A stretch of 40,944 nucleotides of DNA from the IMG/VR virus record IMGVR_UViG_3300043774_001310, positions 1 through 40,944 of that record; one strand, 5' to 3'. This document shows, piece after piece, positions 33,297 to 40,944 of the stretch (the stretch's first letter is position 1; each line of letters opens with the position of its first letter). Under the pieces are notes generated by a model. That model was not told where the DNA came from and searched no databases. It saw only the letters and a program-made list of their open reading frames with translations. The position numbers were made by a program, and so were the translations under genes. The stretch comes from a virus.

Positions 33297-36200
33297 TTTT
33301 TCAGATTTCATGAATGAAGCCTCTTTTCAAGGAAACGCTGGAATTCCTGGCGAGGAAGGAGAAAATAAACCATCATACTTAAAAAGAGTTGAGAGAGCAG
33401 CTGCTGAACGTGGACAAGAATTTGCTAGAAATAATCGTCAAGATATTTCTGGATTCATGGGTCTTGTTATGCAAGCGAGAAGATTACAAGAAGGCAAGGA
33501 AGAAGCGTTAGAAGCACTTGCTGAAAAAACAGTTAGAGATTTATTCGGTTCAATATTAGATGGAGTCACTCTAAACATAAAGTTTGCAAAGGGAGATGAA
33601 ATTAAAAATATGATGGAAGAATCTCCAGATGAGTCAGCCTCTCTTCCTGAAATAGAAGAATTAAAGGATGCTGATATTATTTCAGCAGTACAAGTTAGAA
33701 AGCTATCCAATGCTATAATGCAAGGTAGTGCAAAGAATACAAAGCTTTGCTTAAATTTAGATGATACTTTTGAAGGACTTGTTGAGATCTTTGGTGAAGA
33801 AGATGCAGAAAAGATGAGAGACCTTCTAACTAGAATCACAAATGTTGCAGATTTCTATGATTGGAACATTCCTATGGAAGTTCAAAAGGAAATGTGGAAA
33901 ACACGCAATGGTTTTTCAGGTAGCGTCCAGGTTGAATGGGAAGAAAGCAATGAGGAGACTGAAGATCTTGCAAAGAAAGTGCTAGATGATTTAGCTAGCG
34001 GAGAAGATATTGTAGACAATCCTGAAGTTGAAGAGTTATTTAACGAAACTACACCTACCGTTAATGCATTAGGAACTGATTTTGCAATGCTATTGCATGA
34101 GGGAGTTAAGGGAGTTTATATGTTGATTGCTGCGCTAAGCATTCCAGAAGATGAGGAAGCTAGCAGCATAGTCGTTGGAAATACTGATTCATTAGCCGAT
34201 GAAATTGAAGACTTACGATATGGGCCTCAAATTGAAGCAGATTTCAGAGATTTTGTAAATGAGTTGGACACTTCACGTTTGCCAGATAATCCACAAGCTA
34301 GAGTATTTGGAAAGCTTTTGGAAATTTCTCAAGATCTTGGAGAAAAGAAGAAATTCTTAAGAATATTCAATGGAATTCTTTTGTCTAGATTTGATGAATC
34401 TGAATTGACAGAAGAGCAAAAAAATGAAGTTAAAAAAGTATATGATTTTTGTCAAAAATTAGTAGATTCAATTGCTGACGAACTAGAGGAATATTACTCA
34501 CAAACTCAAAATCAATCTGAGTACGAACCTGGAGAATATATTATTCCAAATGAACCTGAAGAGAAGTCGGAGTATTCTGAGAAAGAATTACTTAAGATGG
34601 CAGATGATGCCTTGGATCGAGGAGACATGGAAGAGTTTAAGAGAATATCTGCGATTCTAGCAAACATGAGCGAAGCTTTTACATATACTATGAGATATCG
34701 CACTTTCCTAAATGAAAGTGTCGATGCTGGTAAAAAGTATGTAGTTAAGAAAGCAGTTGAAGATAAACTTGCTCGAGAATATCGAAATGACACTGAAGAA
34801 GAGTTAGAACAGCGAGTTAAGGATTATATCAGAACCATGGCTCCTGAAGAAGAAAAGCAAATCCTAGATAGTGATAAGGATTTTCAGGAAATTAAGAACA
34901 TGCTTGTTAAAAATCCTGGCTTAATGGTTCCTTTCTTGAAATGGAAAAAAGAAGAAGGAGCAACTATTGAATTTTTAAAAAATCAATTAGATAGCTACAC
35001 AGGTTTAAATCAATTAACTTCTAAAGTATCTGCAGATGAATATACAAATATTCCTAGATACCTTCTAATTAAAGTGAGAGACTGTGAAAATAAAAAATCA
35101 GTTACTGGAAAAACATTCAAGTTTACTTACTTAACTGATCTTTCTGATGAGTCATCTGTGTTCTTAGTTAAGGACAAGCAAACTGATCAAACGCCTAGTC
35201 TAAACGTAAAGGATGCTTTTGTATCTGAACTTTCAAAAGCAATCAGTTGTCCTATTGAAAACATCTCATTTGTTAGAATCAAAGAATATAATAGAGACAT
35301 TGAATCACTAGCTCAAAAAGCTGAGACGATGCAGCATATTCCAGGCTATGAAAGATTTGGAGATAAAGTTAGAAATATCGAGAAACTTAGAAAAGGAGAC
35401 TGGCTTAGAAAATCTTTACCTACTTCGGCAGGTAGAATTCTAGGAAAGAATGTGAATTTAAAGAAATTATTTGATGAATCTCCTGAAAGTTTTAAGGAGA
35501 GTATGTTGAACGATGCAGCAACTCTTGCGGATTATCCGGAAATGATCAAAATATTCAATAAAAAGATCAGTGCTATTACTAGCATGGAGGAATTACGTGA
35601 ATATTTAACACGTCGACTTAACGCGTTGGGATCAAGCGCTGAGAAGCTTTTACAAGATGTTGAACGACTTTCACCTGGAGTTGAATGTTTATATGATGAC
35701 GATAATTACGTATTAATATCATTAAGATCAGAAGAAGCTCAAAAAGCATTATGCTCTGCTGCTAACTGGTGTATTAATCGTGGACAATTTTGGAATTATG
35801 CAAAAGGACGTCTACAATTTACAATATACAACTTTCAATGGCCGCAGACTGATGACAAGTACATGTTAGGCTTTACTTGCGATGCTGACGGTACTGTATA
35901 CGCTGCTCACAATACATCAGATGATTCAGTAAGAGGAAACAGTAACGAAAAATATCAGGAGCTATTGCGCCGTCTTGGATTTCCAAAATCTATTATTGCT
36001 GCGTTAGATCAAATGTTTAAAGTTGAAGCCAGTATAAAAGGGGTTACTGACTCATTGTATAGTGGTGGATCTAAAAGTGTTGATCGAATAAAAGTAATTA
36101 TAGATAATTCATTGAAACAATATTTGACAGCAACTAAAAGCGATGATTTATTACCAGCTTATCAAGCATCTTCAAGAATAGCTCTAAGAATATTAGTTGA

Positions 36201-36531
36201 TGATTTCTTAAGAGAACCTTTAAGAGAATCTGAATATTCAGAGATTCTAAACAGTTTAAAAAATTTAGGAATAGTCATAGATCAAACTTATCTGATATTT
36301 AAAGCAATATTTCCAAAGCCTAGCGAAGAAATAGTATCATCTGTTCTTGCTGCAACAAATCGACAAATTTCTAGAATCAATGAAGCTGTTATAAAATTGA
36401 GAAAAGAAGGTAATAAAACTTCTGAAACTGCTAGAAAAATTTCAAGGGCAACTGACTTAGTCAAAGCCATCGAAGCGACTATTTTACCTAAACTTAATAC
36501 TGATCTAGAAAACGCTAGAAAAAATGCCTAA
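33280..36531 (+). CDS. 1083-aa protein, possible two-part head-internal protein
   Basis: The start is the ATG at 33280 (MANVRNFSDFMNE-ASF), which places a targeting-like peptide at the N-terminus; the frame is open a further 25 codons upstream but that region lies inside the preceding gene. Residues 1-460 are helical and acidic, and a second peptide of the same kind, MRYRTFLNE-SVD, begins at Met471. Residues ~480-1083 hold a mixed domain with ANWCINRGQFWNYAK followed by strands (LQFTIYNFQW) and DADGTVYAAHN, a motif I associate with a phage protein family but cannot name. The C-terminus is helical. Head-internal location is inferred from the peptides. Confidence 0.55.
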   Translation: MANVRNFSDFMNEASFQGNAGIPGEEGENKPSYLKRVERAAAERGQEFARNNRQDISGFMGLVMQARRLQEGKEEALEALAEKTVRDLFGSILDGVTLNIKFAKGDEIKNMMEESPDESASLPEIEELKDADIISAVQVRKLSNAIMQGSAKNTKLCLNLDDTFEGLVEIFGEEDAEKMRDLLTRITNVADFYDWNIPMEVQKEMWKTRNGFSGSVQVEWEESNEETEDLAKKVLDDLASGEDIVDNPEVEELFNETTPTVNALGTDFAMLLHEGVKGVYMLIAALSIPEDEEASSIVVGNTDSLADEIEDLRYGPQIEADFRDFVNELDTSRLPDNPQARVFGKLLEISQDLGEKKKFLRIFNGILLSRFDESELTEEQKNEVKKVYDFCQKLVDSIADELEEYYSQTQNQSEYEPGEYIIPNEPEEKSEYSEKELLKMADDALDRGDMEEFKRISAILANMSEAFTYTMRYRTFLNESVDAGKKYVVKKAVEDKLAREYRNDTEEELEQRVKDYIRTMAPEEEKQILDSDKDFQEIKNMLVKNPGLMVPFLKWKKEEGATIEFLKNQLDSYTGLNQLTSKVSADEYTNIPRYLLIKVRDCENKKSVTGKTFKFTYLTDLSDESSVFLVKDKQTDQTPSLNVKDAFVSELSKAISCPIENISFVRIKEYNRDIESLAQKAETMQHIPGYERFGDKVRNIEKLRKGDWLRKSLPTSAGRILGKNVNLKKLFDESPESFKESMLNDAATLADYPEMIKIFNKKISAITSMEELREYLTRRLNALGSSAEKLLQDVERLSPGVECLYDDDNYVLISLRSEEAQKALCSAANWCINRGQFWNYAKGRLQFTIYNFQWPQTDDKYMLGFTCDADGTVYAAHNTSDDSVRGNSNEKYQELLRRLGFPKSIIAALDQMFKVEASIKGVTDSLYSGGSKSVDRIKVIIDNSLKQYLTATKSDDLLPAYQASSRIALRILVDDFLREPLRESEYSEILNSLKNLGIVIDQTYLIFKAIFPKPSEEIVSSVLAATNRQISRINEAVIKLRKEGNKTSETARKISRATDLVKAIEATILPKLNTDLENARKNA

Positions 36532-36946
36532 TTATAGACAATTTGAAAAGCTTCCATTATTCGAATCATTCTGTAAAAAGAATGAAGTAGATAGGGTAAA
36601 AATTTCTGGAAAAATAGGAGATGTTGATTTAAAATTGACTTGCTTAACTACTCCAGAGAGTCAAATGGAAGGTTTTTCAAAATATTCACCTACTGAAAAT
36701 CATGGGTTGCTCTTCATCTATACTGAGGAGCAACCTCTTAATTTTTGGATGAAGGGCGTTGATTTTCCACTAGATATTATGTACTTCGATGCTGACCGTA
36801 ATTTAATTGAATTTCATAATATGCAGCCGGAAGAAGAACCCAAAACTATTTACACAAGTAAGCAGCCTGCAATGTTTGCAGTAGAGGTTCCTGAAGGTTG
36901 GTGTGAAGCTAATTCAATAAAAGTAGGTTCAAAGTTAAATTTTTAA
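36524..36946 (+). CDS. DUF192-family protein
   Basis: A 140-aa protein with the DUF192 pattern: MEGFSKYSP, then GLLFIYTEEQPLNFWMKGVDFPLDIMYFD (Trp-Met-Lys followed by Pro-Leu-Asp), a Pro-containing loop, and a closing FAVEVPEGWCEANSIKVGSKL. In DUF192 proteins this fold is a small beta-barrel of unproven function. Most bacterial members are exported; this one lacks a signal peptide and instead begins MPNYRQFEKLPLFESF. It overlaps the 1083-aa gene by 8 bp. Confidence 0.85.
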   Translation: MPNYRQFEKLPLFESFCKKNEVDRVKISGKIGDVDLKLTCLTTPESQMEGFSKYSPTENHGLLFIYTEEQPLNFWMKGVDFPLDIMYFDADRNLIEFHNMQPEEEPKTIYTSKQPAMFAVEVPEGWCEANSIKVGSKLNF

Positions 36947-36968
36947 GATTATTTAGTATATTTCTTTC
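36945..36968 (+). promoter_or_regulatory. Possible early/middle promoter of the ligase operon
   Basis: TTTAGTATATTTCTTTC shortly before the ligase ATG, almost the same as the element at 22539 before the methyltransferase operon. It is unlike the late core. Confidence 0.45.
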
Positions 36969-38249
36969 ATGGAAAGATTACTAAATTTTATTGAGGAGAT
37001 GAACTCCTCAAATTCTACTAACCATAAGGTTGAGATCCTTACTAAGTATAAGGAAGACGAGTTTATTAAGAAAGTTCTTCACTATACTTACTCTCCATAC
37101 AAACAGTATCACATTACTTCTGCAAATCTTAAGAAACGATCTGATCTTTCACAAGATCTTTATCACGATCTTTTTGGTCTACTTGATGATCTTAACGAGA
37201 GATTGATCACTGGCCACGCCGCAATTGCGGCAGCGAATGGTTTTATTGAAAAATTACCAGAGGCCCACCGTGACCTTTTCTATTCAATAATTGATAGAAA
37301 CATAGAAACTAGAGCAACTGCTACTCTGATTAACCGGGTGATCCCAGGATTAATCCCAACGTTTGATGTTGCATTAGCATTTGACGCAAGCAAAGTAAAG
37401 AACGTTGATTTACTTTGTGGAGACTGGATGGTTTCCAGAAAATTAGATGGAATCAGATGCCTTTGCATCATTCGTGAGAATGGAGACGTTAAGTTCTTTT
37501 CAAGAAACGGAAAGGAATTTGAGACCCTTGATGTTCTGAAGCAAGAGATTGTTAGATTAGATCTTAAAAACTGCGTTCTTGATGGAGAGATATGCGTGTC
37601 TAATTCAACTGGTGAGGATGACTTTCAGGGAATTCTTAAGCAGATACAGCGTAAAGACCATACGATTCCTAATCCAAAATATTGGGTATTTGACATACTT
37701 ACCCTTGACGAGTTTGAATCAGGCACAGGTAGACATACGCTAACTGAGAGATTGGGAAGAGCAGAATCGTTAAAAATATCTCATTCTAAGATAGTGTCAA
37801 TTCTTCCGCAAATTCGCATAGTAAATGAGGAGACGCTAGTTGCACTAAAGACTGCATCGAAAGATGCTAACTGGGAAGGTTTAATCGCACGACGTGATGT
37901 ATTTTATGAAGGAACTCGCACCAAGAATATGCTCAAGCTTAAGGAGTTTTATGATTCTGAGTATATAGCAGTTGATGTGATCATGGGACCTCAGAGAATC
38001 ATTGAGAATGGTCAGGAAAGATCCGAAGATATGCTAAGTGCAGTAATCATCAATCATATGGGAAATGCGGTAAACGTAGGTAGCGGTTTTACTTTACAGG
38101 AACGTAGAGATTACTACTTGAATCCTGAGAAGATAATTGGAAAGGCGATAACTGTGCAGTACTTTGAGGAAACTGTTGATCAAAATGGCAATCATTCCCT
38201 AAGATTTCCAGTATTTAAGTGGAACCATGGAGAATCTCGTAGTATATAA
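36969..38249 (+). CDS. ATP-dependent DNA ligase
   Basis: A 426-aa ligase that seals nicks in replicating phage DNA. Motif I RKLDGIR contains the adenylated Lys158; motif III-type FSRNGKEF and the acidic VLDGEICV follow; EGLIAR (motif IV) and LKLK (motif V) come near residues 310-330, and the C-terminal OB-fold carries FPVFKWNHGE. The N-terminal ~130 residues are a helical domain as in T4-type ligases. Codon use looks slightly more GC-rich than the structural genes. It heads a run of small genes, probably early or middle expressed. Confidence 0.95.
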   Translation: MERLLNFIEEMNSSNSTNHKVEILTKYKEDEFIKKVLHYTYSPYKQYHITSANLKKRSDLSQDLYHDLFGLLDDLNERLITGHAAIAAANGFIEKLPEAHRDLFYSIIDRNIETRATATLINRVIPGLIPTFDVALAFDASKVKNVDLLCGDWMVSRKLDGIRCLCIIRENGDVKFFSRNGKEFETLDVLKQEIVRLDLKNCVLDGEICVSNSTGEDDFQGILKQIQRKDHTIPNPKYWVFDILTLDEFESGTGRHTLTERLGRAESLKISHSKIVSILPQIRIVNEETLVALKTASKDANWEGLIARRDVFYEGTRTKNMLKLKEFYDSEYIAVDVIMGPQRIIENGQERSEDMLSAVIINHMGNAVNVGSGFTLQERRDYYLNPEKIIGKAITVQYFEETVDQNGNHSLRFPVFKWNHGESRSI

Positions 38250-38254
38250 TCAGT

Positions 38255-38425
38255 ATGGGATTCAATAAAAAATTCGTTCAACCATTGGACAAAGTCATGG
38301 AAGAATTTGAAGAAATGGGAGAGAAAGAATTCGTTAGAAGATATTCTAAAGTCGATTCATTCGTTGGTCCCACTGAGTCAATTCAATTTATAAACACCAA
38401 AATAACTAATTTTTACAAATTATGA
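38255..38425 (+). CDS. Small protein of unknown function
   Basis: A 56-aa protein starting at ATG 38255, 5 bp after the ligase stop, and overlapping the next start (ATGA). Its sequence begins MGFNKKFVQPLDKVMEEFEEM and ends TNFYKL; amphipathic, helical and charged. The neat spacing on both sides supports a real gene. No family is recognised. Confidence 0.65.
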   Translation: MGFNKKFVQPLDKVMEEFEEMGEKEFVRRYSKVDSFVGPTESIQFINTKITNFYKL

Positions 38426-38628
38426 ACATGTATTACATTGCAAAAGTAAAGTTCGAGACGACCGATGAACGTACTGGACGTGCTAAAAAATTGTATGAAC
38501 AGTATTTAGTAGAGGCAGATTCTATCTCTGATGCTGAAGAGAAATTGAAAGAAAAATTCAAGGATGCTCTTGCTGATTTCGCAGTAGTTAGCGTACAAGA
38601 ATCAAAAATCATGGGAATTATCAAGTAA
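38422..38628 (+). CDS. DUF4494-like small protein
   Basis: A 68-aa protein with the DUF4494 layout: a strand MYYIAKVKFET, a Lys-rich turn, YLVEADSISDAEEKLKEKF and a closing strand FAVVSVQESKIMGII. DUF4494 is known mainly from Bacteroidota and their phages; function unknown. This supports the host assignment. Coupled by ATGA overlap to the preceding small gene. Confidence 0.6.
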   Translation: MNMYYIAKVKFETTDERTGRAKKLYEQYLVEADSISDAEEKLKEKFKDALADFAVVSVQESKIMGIIK

Positions 38629-38633
38629 GACGT

Positions 38634-38936
38634 ATGAAATGGTTTTCAACAAAGACTGCTGAAAAATTATACGATATTTTAATGAAATACTCAGAAGCTA
38701 ATCCCGGTTATTATAGCCGGGAGCTTTTTGTTTTTCATTATGGAGTATGCAGCAATACTTCGAGAAAATTTAGATTAAATTGCTTGGATGGAGCAAACAG
38801 AACGTTTGTGGTCGAAGATGATTATCCAAAAGTAATAGGAAAAGGTGCTGCTCGAACAAATGCGATAATTAAGAATTTCATGCAGCCTGAAATAAAGGAA
38901 ATAGAGGAATTTACAGTAGTCGTTCGTGAATTTTAA
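38634..38936 (+). CDS. Small protein of unknown function containing a terminator-like hairpin
   Basis: A 100-aa frame from ATG 38634 overlapping the next gene by 11 bp, with strands in its second half (RTFVVEDDYPKVIGKG, EEFTVVVREF). It is odd because a strong hairpin followed by T-runs lies inside codons ~24-35. The protein may still be made by read-through. No family is recognised. Confidence 0.5.
   Translation: MKWFSTKTAEKLYDILMKYSEANPGYYSRELFVFHYGVCSNTSRKFRLNCLDGANRTFVVEDDYPKVIGKGAARTNAIIKNFMQPEIKEIEEFTVVVREF
38695..38735 (+). terminator. Terminator-like hairpin inside a coding frame
   Basis: CCCGG and CCGGG form a stem that extends with further pairs around a 3-base loop (38703-38721). 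Outer arms AAGCT and AGCTT extend it, then TTTTTGTTTTT follows. It looks like the other two strong terminators here but lies inside the frame 38634-38936. Confidence 0.65.
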
Positions 38937-39345
38937 AGTTCCAATAAAGAAACCTGCAGAATATGCAATGGACGTCTTTAATTTATTATCGACGAACTTG
39001 CAGGAACTTGCCATGGAATATGGAAAGTGGCCAGATCAAATAATTTTTTCAGGTGTTCTTGGAAAGGAAATATACGATATGCTCCTTGAAAAAGGTTGGG
39101 ACTTAATGAAATTCGGACCTCAATATAATGGCGGAGCTGTGAACTCAATAACCTTCAAATATTCTAAAAGAATAGATAAGGTTGAGAATCATGGAATGAT
39201 GCCATCTTCGATAGAGAATTCAGTAGTCAATTCCATAATTACTCCTGAGAAAATGGAAGCAATACTTAGATCCAAAGTACAATTAATGTACACATTGGAG
39301 AGAAGAATGGAACCTAAGATAATAATACACCTATCTAGAAATTAA
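38926..39345 (+). CDS. Protein of unknown function
   Basis: A 139-aa protein probably starting at GTG 38926 (an in-frame ATG 14 codons on is an alternative). Residues ~14-60 look like a helix-strand fold (MDVFNLLSTNLQELAMEYGKW, then QIIFSGVLGKEIYDMLLEKG), and the C-terminal part is helical (TPEKMEAILRSKVQLMYTLERRM). It lies in the small-gene run between ligase and macrodomain. No family is recognised. Confidence 0.6.
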   Translation: MNFKVPIKKPAEYAMDVFNLLSTNLQELAMEYGKWPDQIIFSGVLGKEIYDMLLEKGWDLMKFGPQYNGGAVNSITFKYSKRIDKVENHGMMPSSIENSVVNSIITPEKMEAILRSKVQLMYTLERRMEPKIIIHLSRN

Positions 39346-39351
39346 GGAAAA

Positions 39352-39864
39352 ATGAACTATGTGAACGGAGATCTAATTAAACTTGCAAAGGAAGCAATCT
39401 TTGATGTTATAGTGCATGGCTGCAATTGTCATAGTACTATGGGCGCTGGAATTGCACCGCAAATGGCAAAGGCGTTTGGTTGCGACAGATTTGAAATGGA
39501 ACTATGGGGATCTGACATAAATAAGTTAGGTAACATTGACTATCAAACGGTAGTTCTCGGTGAAAACACTATTTGGTCGTTGACTGACTGCAAGAATAAT
39601 CGTAATGAACCTGAATTGACTGTCGTGAATGCTTACACGCAATTTAACTATGGAAGAAATCATGCGGATGGCGATCTTCGACCATTTGACTATGAAGCCT
39701 TCACAATCTGCATGCGAAAGCTAAACTCCGAGTTTGCTGGTAAACATATTGGAATGCCTAAGATCGGTGCCGGCCTTGCCGGTGGCAACTGGAATCGTAT
39801 TGAAACGATTATAGAAACTGAACTTAGAGATTGCAAAGTAACAATCGTAAACTATAAACCTTGA
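39352..39864 (+). CDS. Macrodomain protein (ADP-ribose-processing)
   Basis: A 170-aa macrodomain close to Poa1p/ADP-ribose-1''-phosphatase types. VNGDLI (~4-9) holds the Asp that binds adenine, GCNCHSTMGAGIA (~23-35) is the first phosphate loop, and GMPKIGAGLAGGNW (~138-151) is the second. Such proteins bind or hydrolyse ADP-ribose derivatives, for example products of RNA ligation or of ADP-ribosylation. In T4-like phages they probably recycle ADP-ribose-1''-phosphate or counter host NAD-based signals. AAGGA lies only 3 bases from its ATG. Confidence 0.92.
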   Translation: MNYVNGDLIKLAKEAIFDVIVHGCNCHSTMGAGIAPQMAKAFGCDRFEMELWGSDINKLGNIDYQTVVLGENTIWSLTDCKNNRNEPELTVVNAYTQFNYGRNHADGDLRPFDYEAFTICMRKLNSEFAGKHIGMPKIGAGLAGGNWNRIETIIETELRDCKVTIVNYKP

Positions 39865-39868
39865 AGTA

Positions 39869-40111
39869 ATGGCAAAAATAATACTAGAATTTGATGGCTA
39901 CGAAGAAGCAGAAGATGCTAAGTTAGCACTACAAGCCAGTGATTGGAAGCATGCTATGTGGAAACTGGATCAGGAACTACGTAAGGTCACACGGTATGGA
40001 GGAAGTATCATCAAGCAAGGAGAAGCGAGTAAAATGGAGATTAAGATAGCTCAGAAGGTACGCGAGTCAATTCGAGAAATATTAGCTTCTAAAAACCTAG
40101 ATTTAGAATAA
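39869..40111 (+). CDS. Small conserved phage-type protein
   Basis: An 80-aa protein starting 4 bp after the macrodomain gene. MAKIILEFDGYEEAEDAKLA then WKHAMWKLDQELRKVTRYGG follows a pattern (strand, acidic helix, then a helix with Asp-Gln-x-Leu-Arg) that I recall from many unrelated phages as a hypothetical protein. Function unknown. Confidence 0.65.
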   Translation: MAKIILEFDGYEEAEDAKLALQASDWKHAMWKLDQELRKVTRYGGSIIKQGEASKMEIKIAQKVRESIREILASKNLDLE

Positions 40112-40120
40112 AATAACAAT

Positions 40121-40522
40121 ATGGAACAACATTTTGACGTTAGTCGAATCATCGGCATTAAAATTATAGATAAGAGGTTATCTAGCTATAAATGGTTGCC
40201 TGAAAAACAAAAGACAACTTTCTTTGGACTAATTAAACGCAACTCATATCATTCAGAAGGTTATTATAGCAATGGTCATTATCAAGAATGCTATGAAAGC
40301 GGATGCTGGGACGCATGTCCTTCAAGTAGAGTAGACGTTCTTCGATCAGGTTACCTAATCGACAGTAATAACGTTGTTTGGCATAGACCGTATGCAACAG
40401 TTTATCTTGAATCCGATTGTCGAGTAGATAAGAACTTCACTACATTTGAGGAGGCAATACAATGGGCCGAAGAGTTAAAGCAGACGAGTGGTAAAACTTT
40501 TGAAATTGTGAAATATGACTAA
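40121..40522 (+). CDS. Protein of unknown function, Tyr/Cys-rich middle
   Basis: A 133-aa protein. Its centre (~45-72) is rich in Tyr, His, Ser and Cys (YYSNGHYQECYESGCWDACPS), which could bind a metal; the N-terminus has strand VSRIIGIKIIDKR and the C-terminus a strand-helix EEAIQWAEEL. It overlaps the next gene by 8 bp. No family is recognised. Confidence 0.6.
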   Translation: MEQHFDVSRIIGIKIIDKRLSSYKWLPEKQKTTFFGLIKRNSYHSEGYYSNGHYQECYESGCWDACPSSRVDVLRSGYLIDSNNVVWHRPYATVYLESDCRVDKNFTTFEEAIQWAEELKQTSGKTFEIVKYD

Positions 40523-40944
40523 GCTTAGCTTGATAAACTACGAAGGCGACTGCCTTCATGCAAAAAAGGAAAATGGAAAGATCTTAGTGATAGATCAATG
40601 GGGAAAAACTGTTGAGACACTAACAACTAAGGATCTCCTGGAATTTGTATTTGGCGCGATTGATATAGAGGACAGTCGAGGAAAATCATGGAATTTTCAA
40701 AAAGAAAGCAGTGATGCCACACCTTCCTTACAAAAAGTGTATGAGTTCATAACTTACAACGAAAAAGCTATGTCGACTAGAGAATTAACTTGGGAGGAGC
40801 AAGTGCAATGGGTCATGAAGAACACCGATGTTGAATTGGAGAACGTCTACATAGTTGAGGAAATCGCCAAACCCACAACGCCGACTCACATTGCAGTATT
40901 TGAACTAGACGGGGTCAAGTTGAGCGTGTATCAATGGAAAGCGT
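40515..40944 (+). CDS. Unknown protein, C-terminus beyond window edge
   Basis: An open frame of 143 codons from ATG 40515 to the end of the window, overlapping the preceding stop by 8 bp. It begins MTKLSLINYEGDCLHAKKE, with a strand-rich first 60 residues, then YNEKAMSTRELTWEEQVQWV and strands near the cut edge. No family is recognised; the length of the full protein cannot be known from this window. Confidence 0.6.
   Translation, partial: MTKLSLINYEGDCLHAKKENGKILVIDQWGKTVETLTTKDLLEFVFGAIDIEDSRGKSWNFQKESSDATPSLQKVYEFITYNEKAMSTRELTWEEQVQWVMKNTDVELENVYIVEEIAKPTTPTHIAVFELDGVKLSVYQWKA

Noticed and set aside
33438-33839. A 133-codon minus-strand open frame
   Set aside because: It is entirely inside the 1083-aa gene with Ser/Phe-rich shadow composition.

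Overview
This 40.9 kb window is a piece of the genome of a large contractile-tailed, T4-related bacteriophage (myovirus). The anchors are a complete T4 gp17-type large terminase, a gp6-type baseplate wedge protein, a gp26-type baseplate hub protein, a small phage sigma factor, and at least thirteen copies of a promoter closely resembling the T4 late promoter TATAAATA. The host is most likely in the Bacteroidota, probably a flavobacterium. The DNA is AT-rich, almost no gene has a Shine-Dalgarno sequence, there is a DUF4494-like gene, an inner-membrane/coiled-coil protein of a type seen in Bacteroidota phages, and a ribosomal protein bS21 of flavobacterial type.

Layout. 1-6.5 kb, minus strand: two paralogous giant tail adhesins (the first cut by the window edge) and a degenerate amidoligase-like protein. 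6.6-11.2 kb, plus strand: baseplate gp6, two small proteins (one a possible small terminase) and TerL. 11.3-13.8 kb: a small gene, the sigma factor and three membrane proteins. 13.8-22.5 kb: structural and tail genes including the gp26-like protein, a large Ser/Thr-rich disordered protein, a spanin-like membrane protein and two large unknown virion-type proteins, ending in a strong terminator. 22.6-25.0 kb: a compact operon of FkbM-type methyltransferase, MBD4-like DNA glycosylase, GT-B-like glycosyltransferase and a small protein. 25.1-30.2 kb: large probable virion proteins on both strands around a MazG-type pyrophosphohydrolase. 30.2-36.9 kb: bS21, a NUDIX hydrolase, acidic core-like proteins, a 1083-aa protein and a DUF192 protein. 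37-40.9 kb: ATP-dependent DNA ligase, a macrodomain protein and many small genes, the last one cut by the window edge.

How it fits together. The sigma factor at 11569 is the natural candidate to read the TATAAATA-like promoters, which stand before structural genes on both strands. Several of these promoters lie so close to the start codon that the mRNA should be leaderless or nearly so. This suits a host whose ribosomes make little use of Shine-Dalgarno pairing. The one gene with a good Shine-Dalgarno sequence is bS21, the protein implicated in hiding the anti-Shine-Dalgarno in flavobacteria. A second theme is a short N-terminal peptide (aromatic-rich, ending hydrophobic-x-Glu at about residues 13-17) on many proteins between 27 and 37 kb. 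It resembles the T4 capsid-targeting sequence cleaved by the prohead protease, and suggests a set of proteins carried inside the head.

No tRNA, rRNA, CRISPR array, insertion sequence or integrase was seen. All functional calls come from reading motifs by eye; no database search was run.
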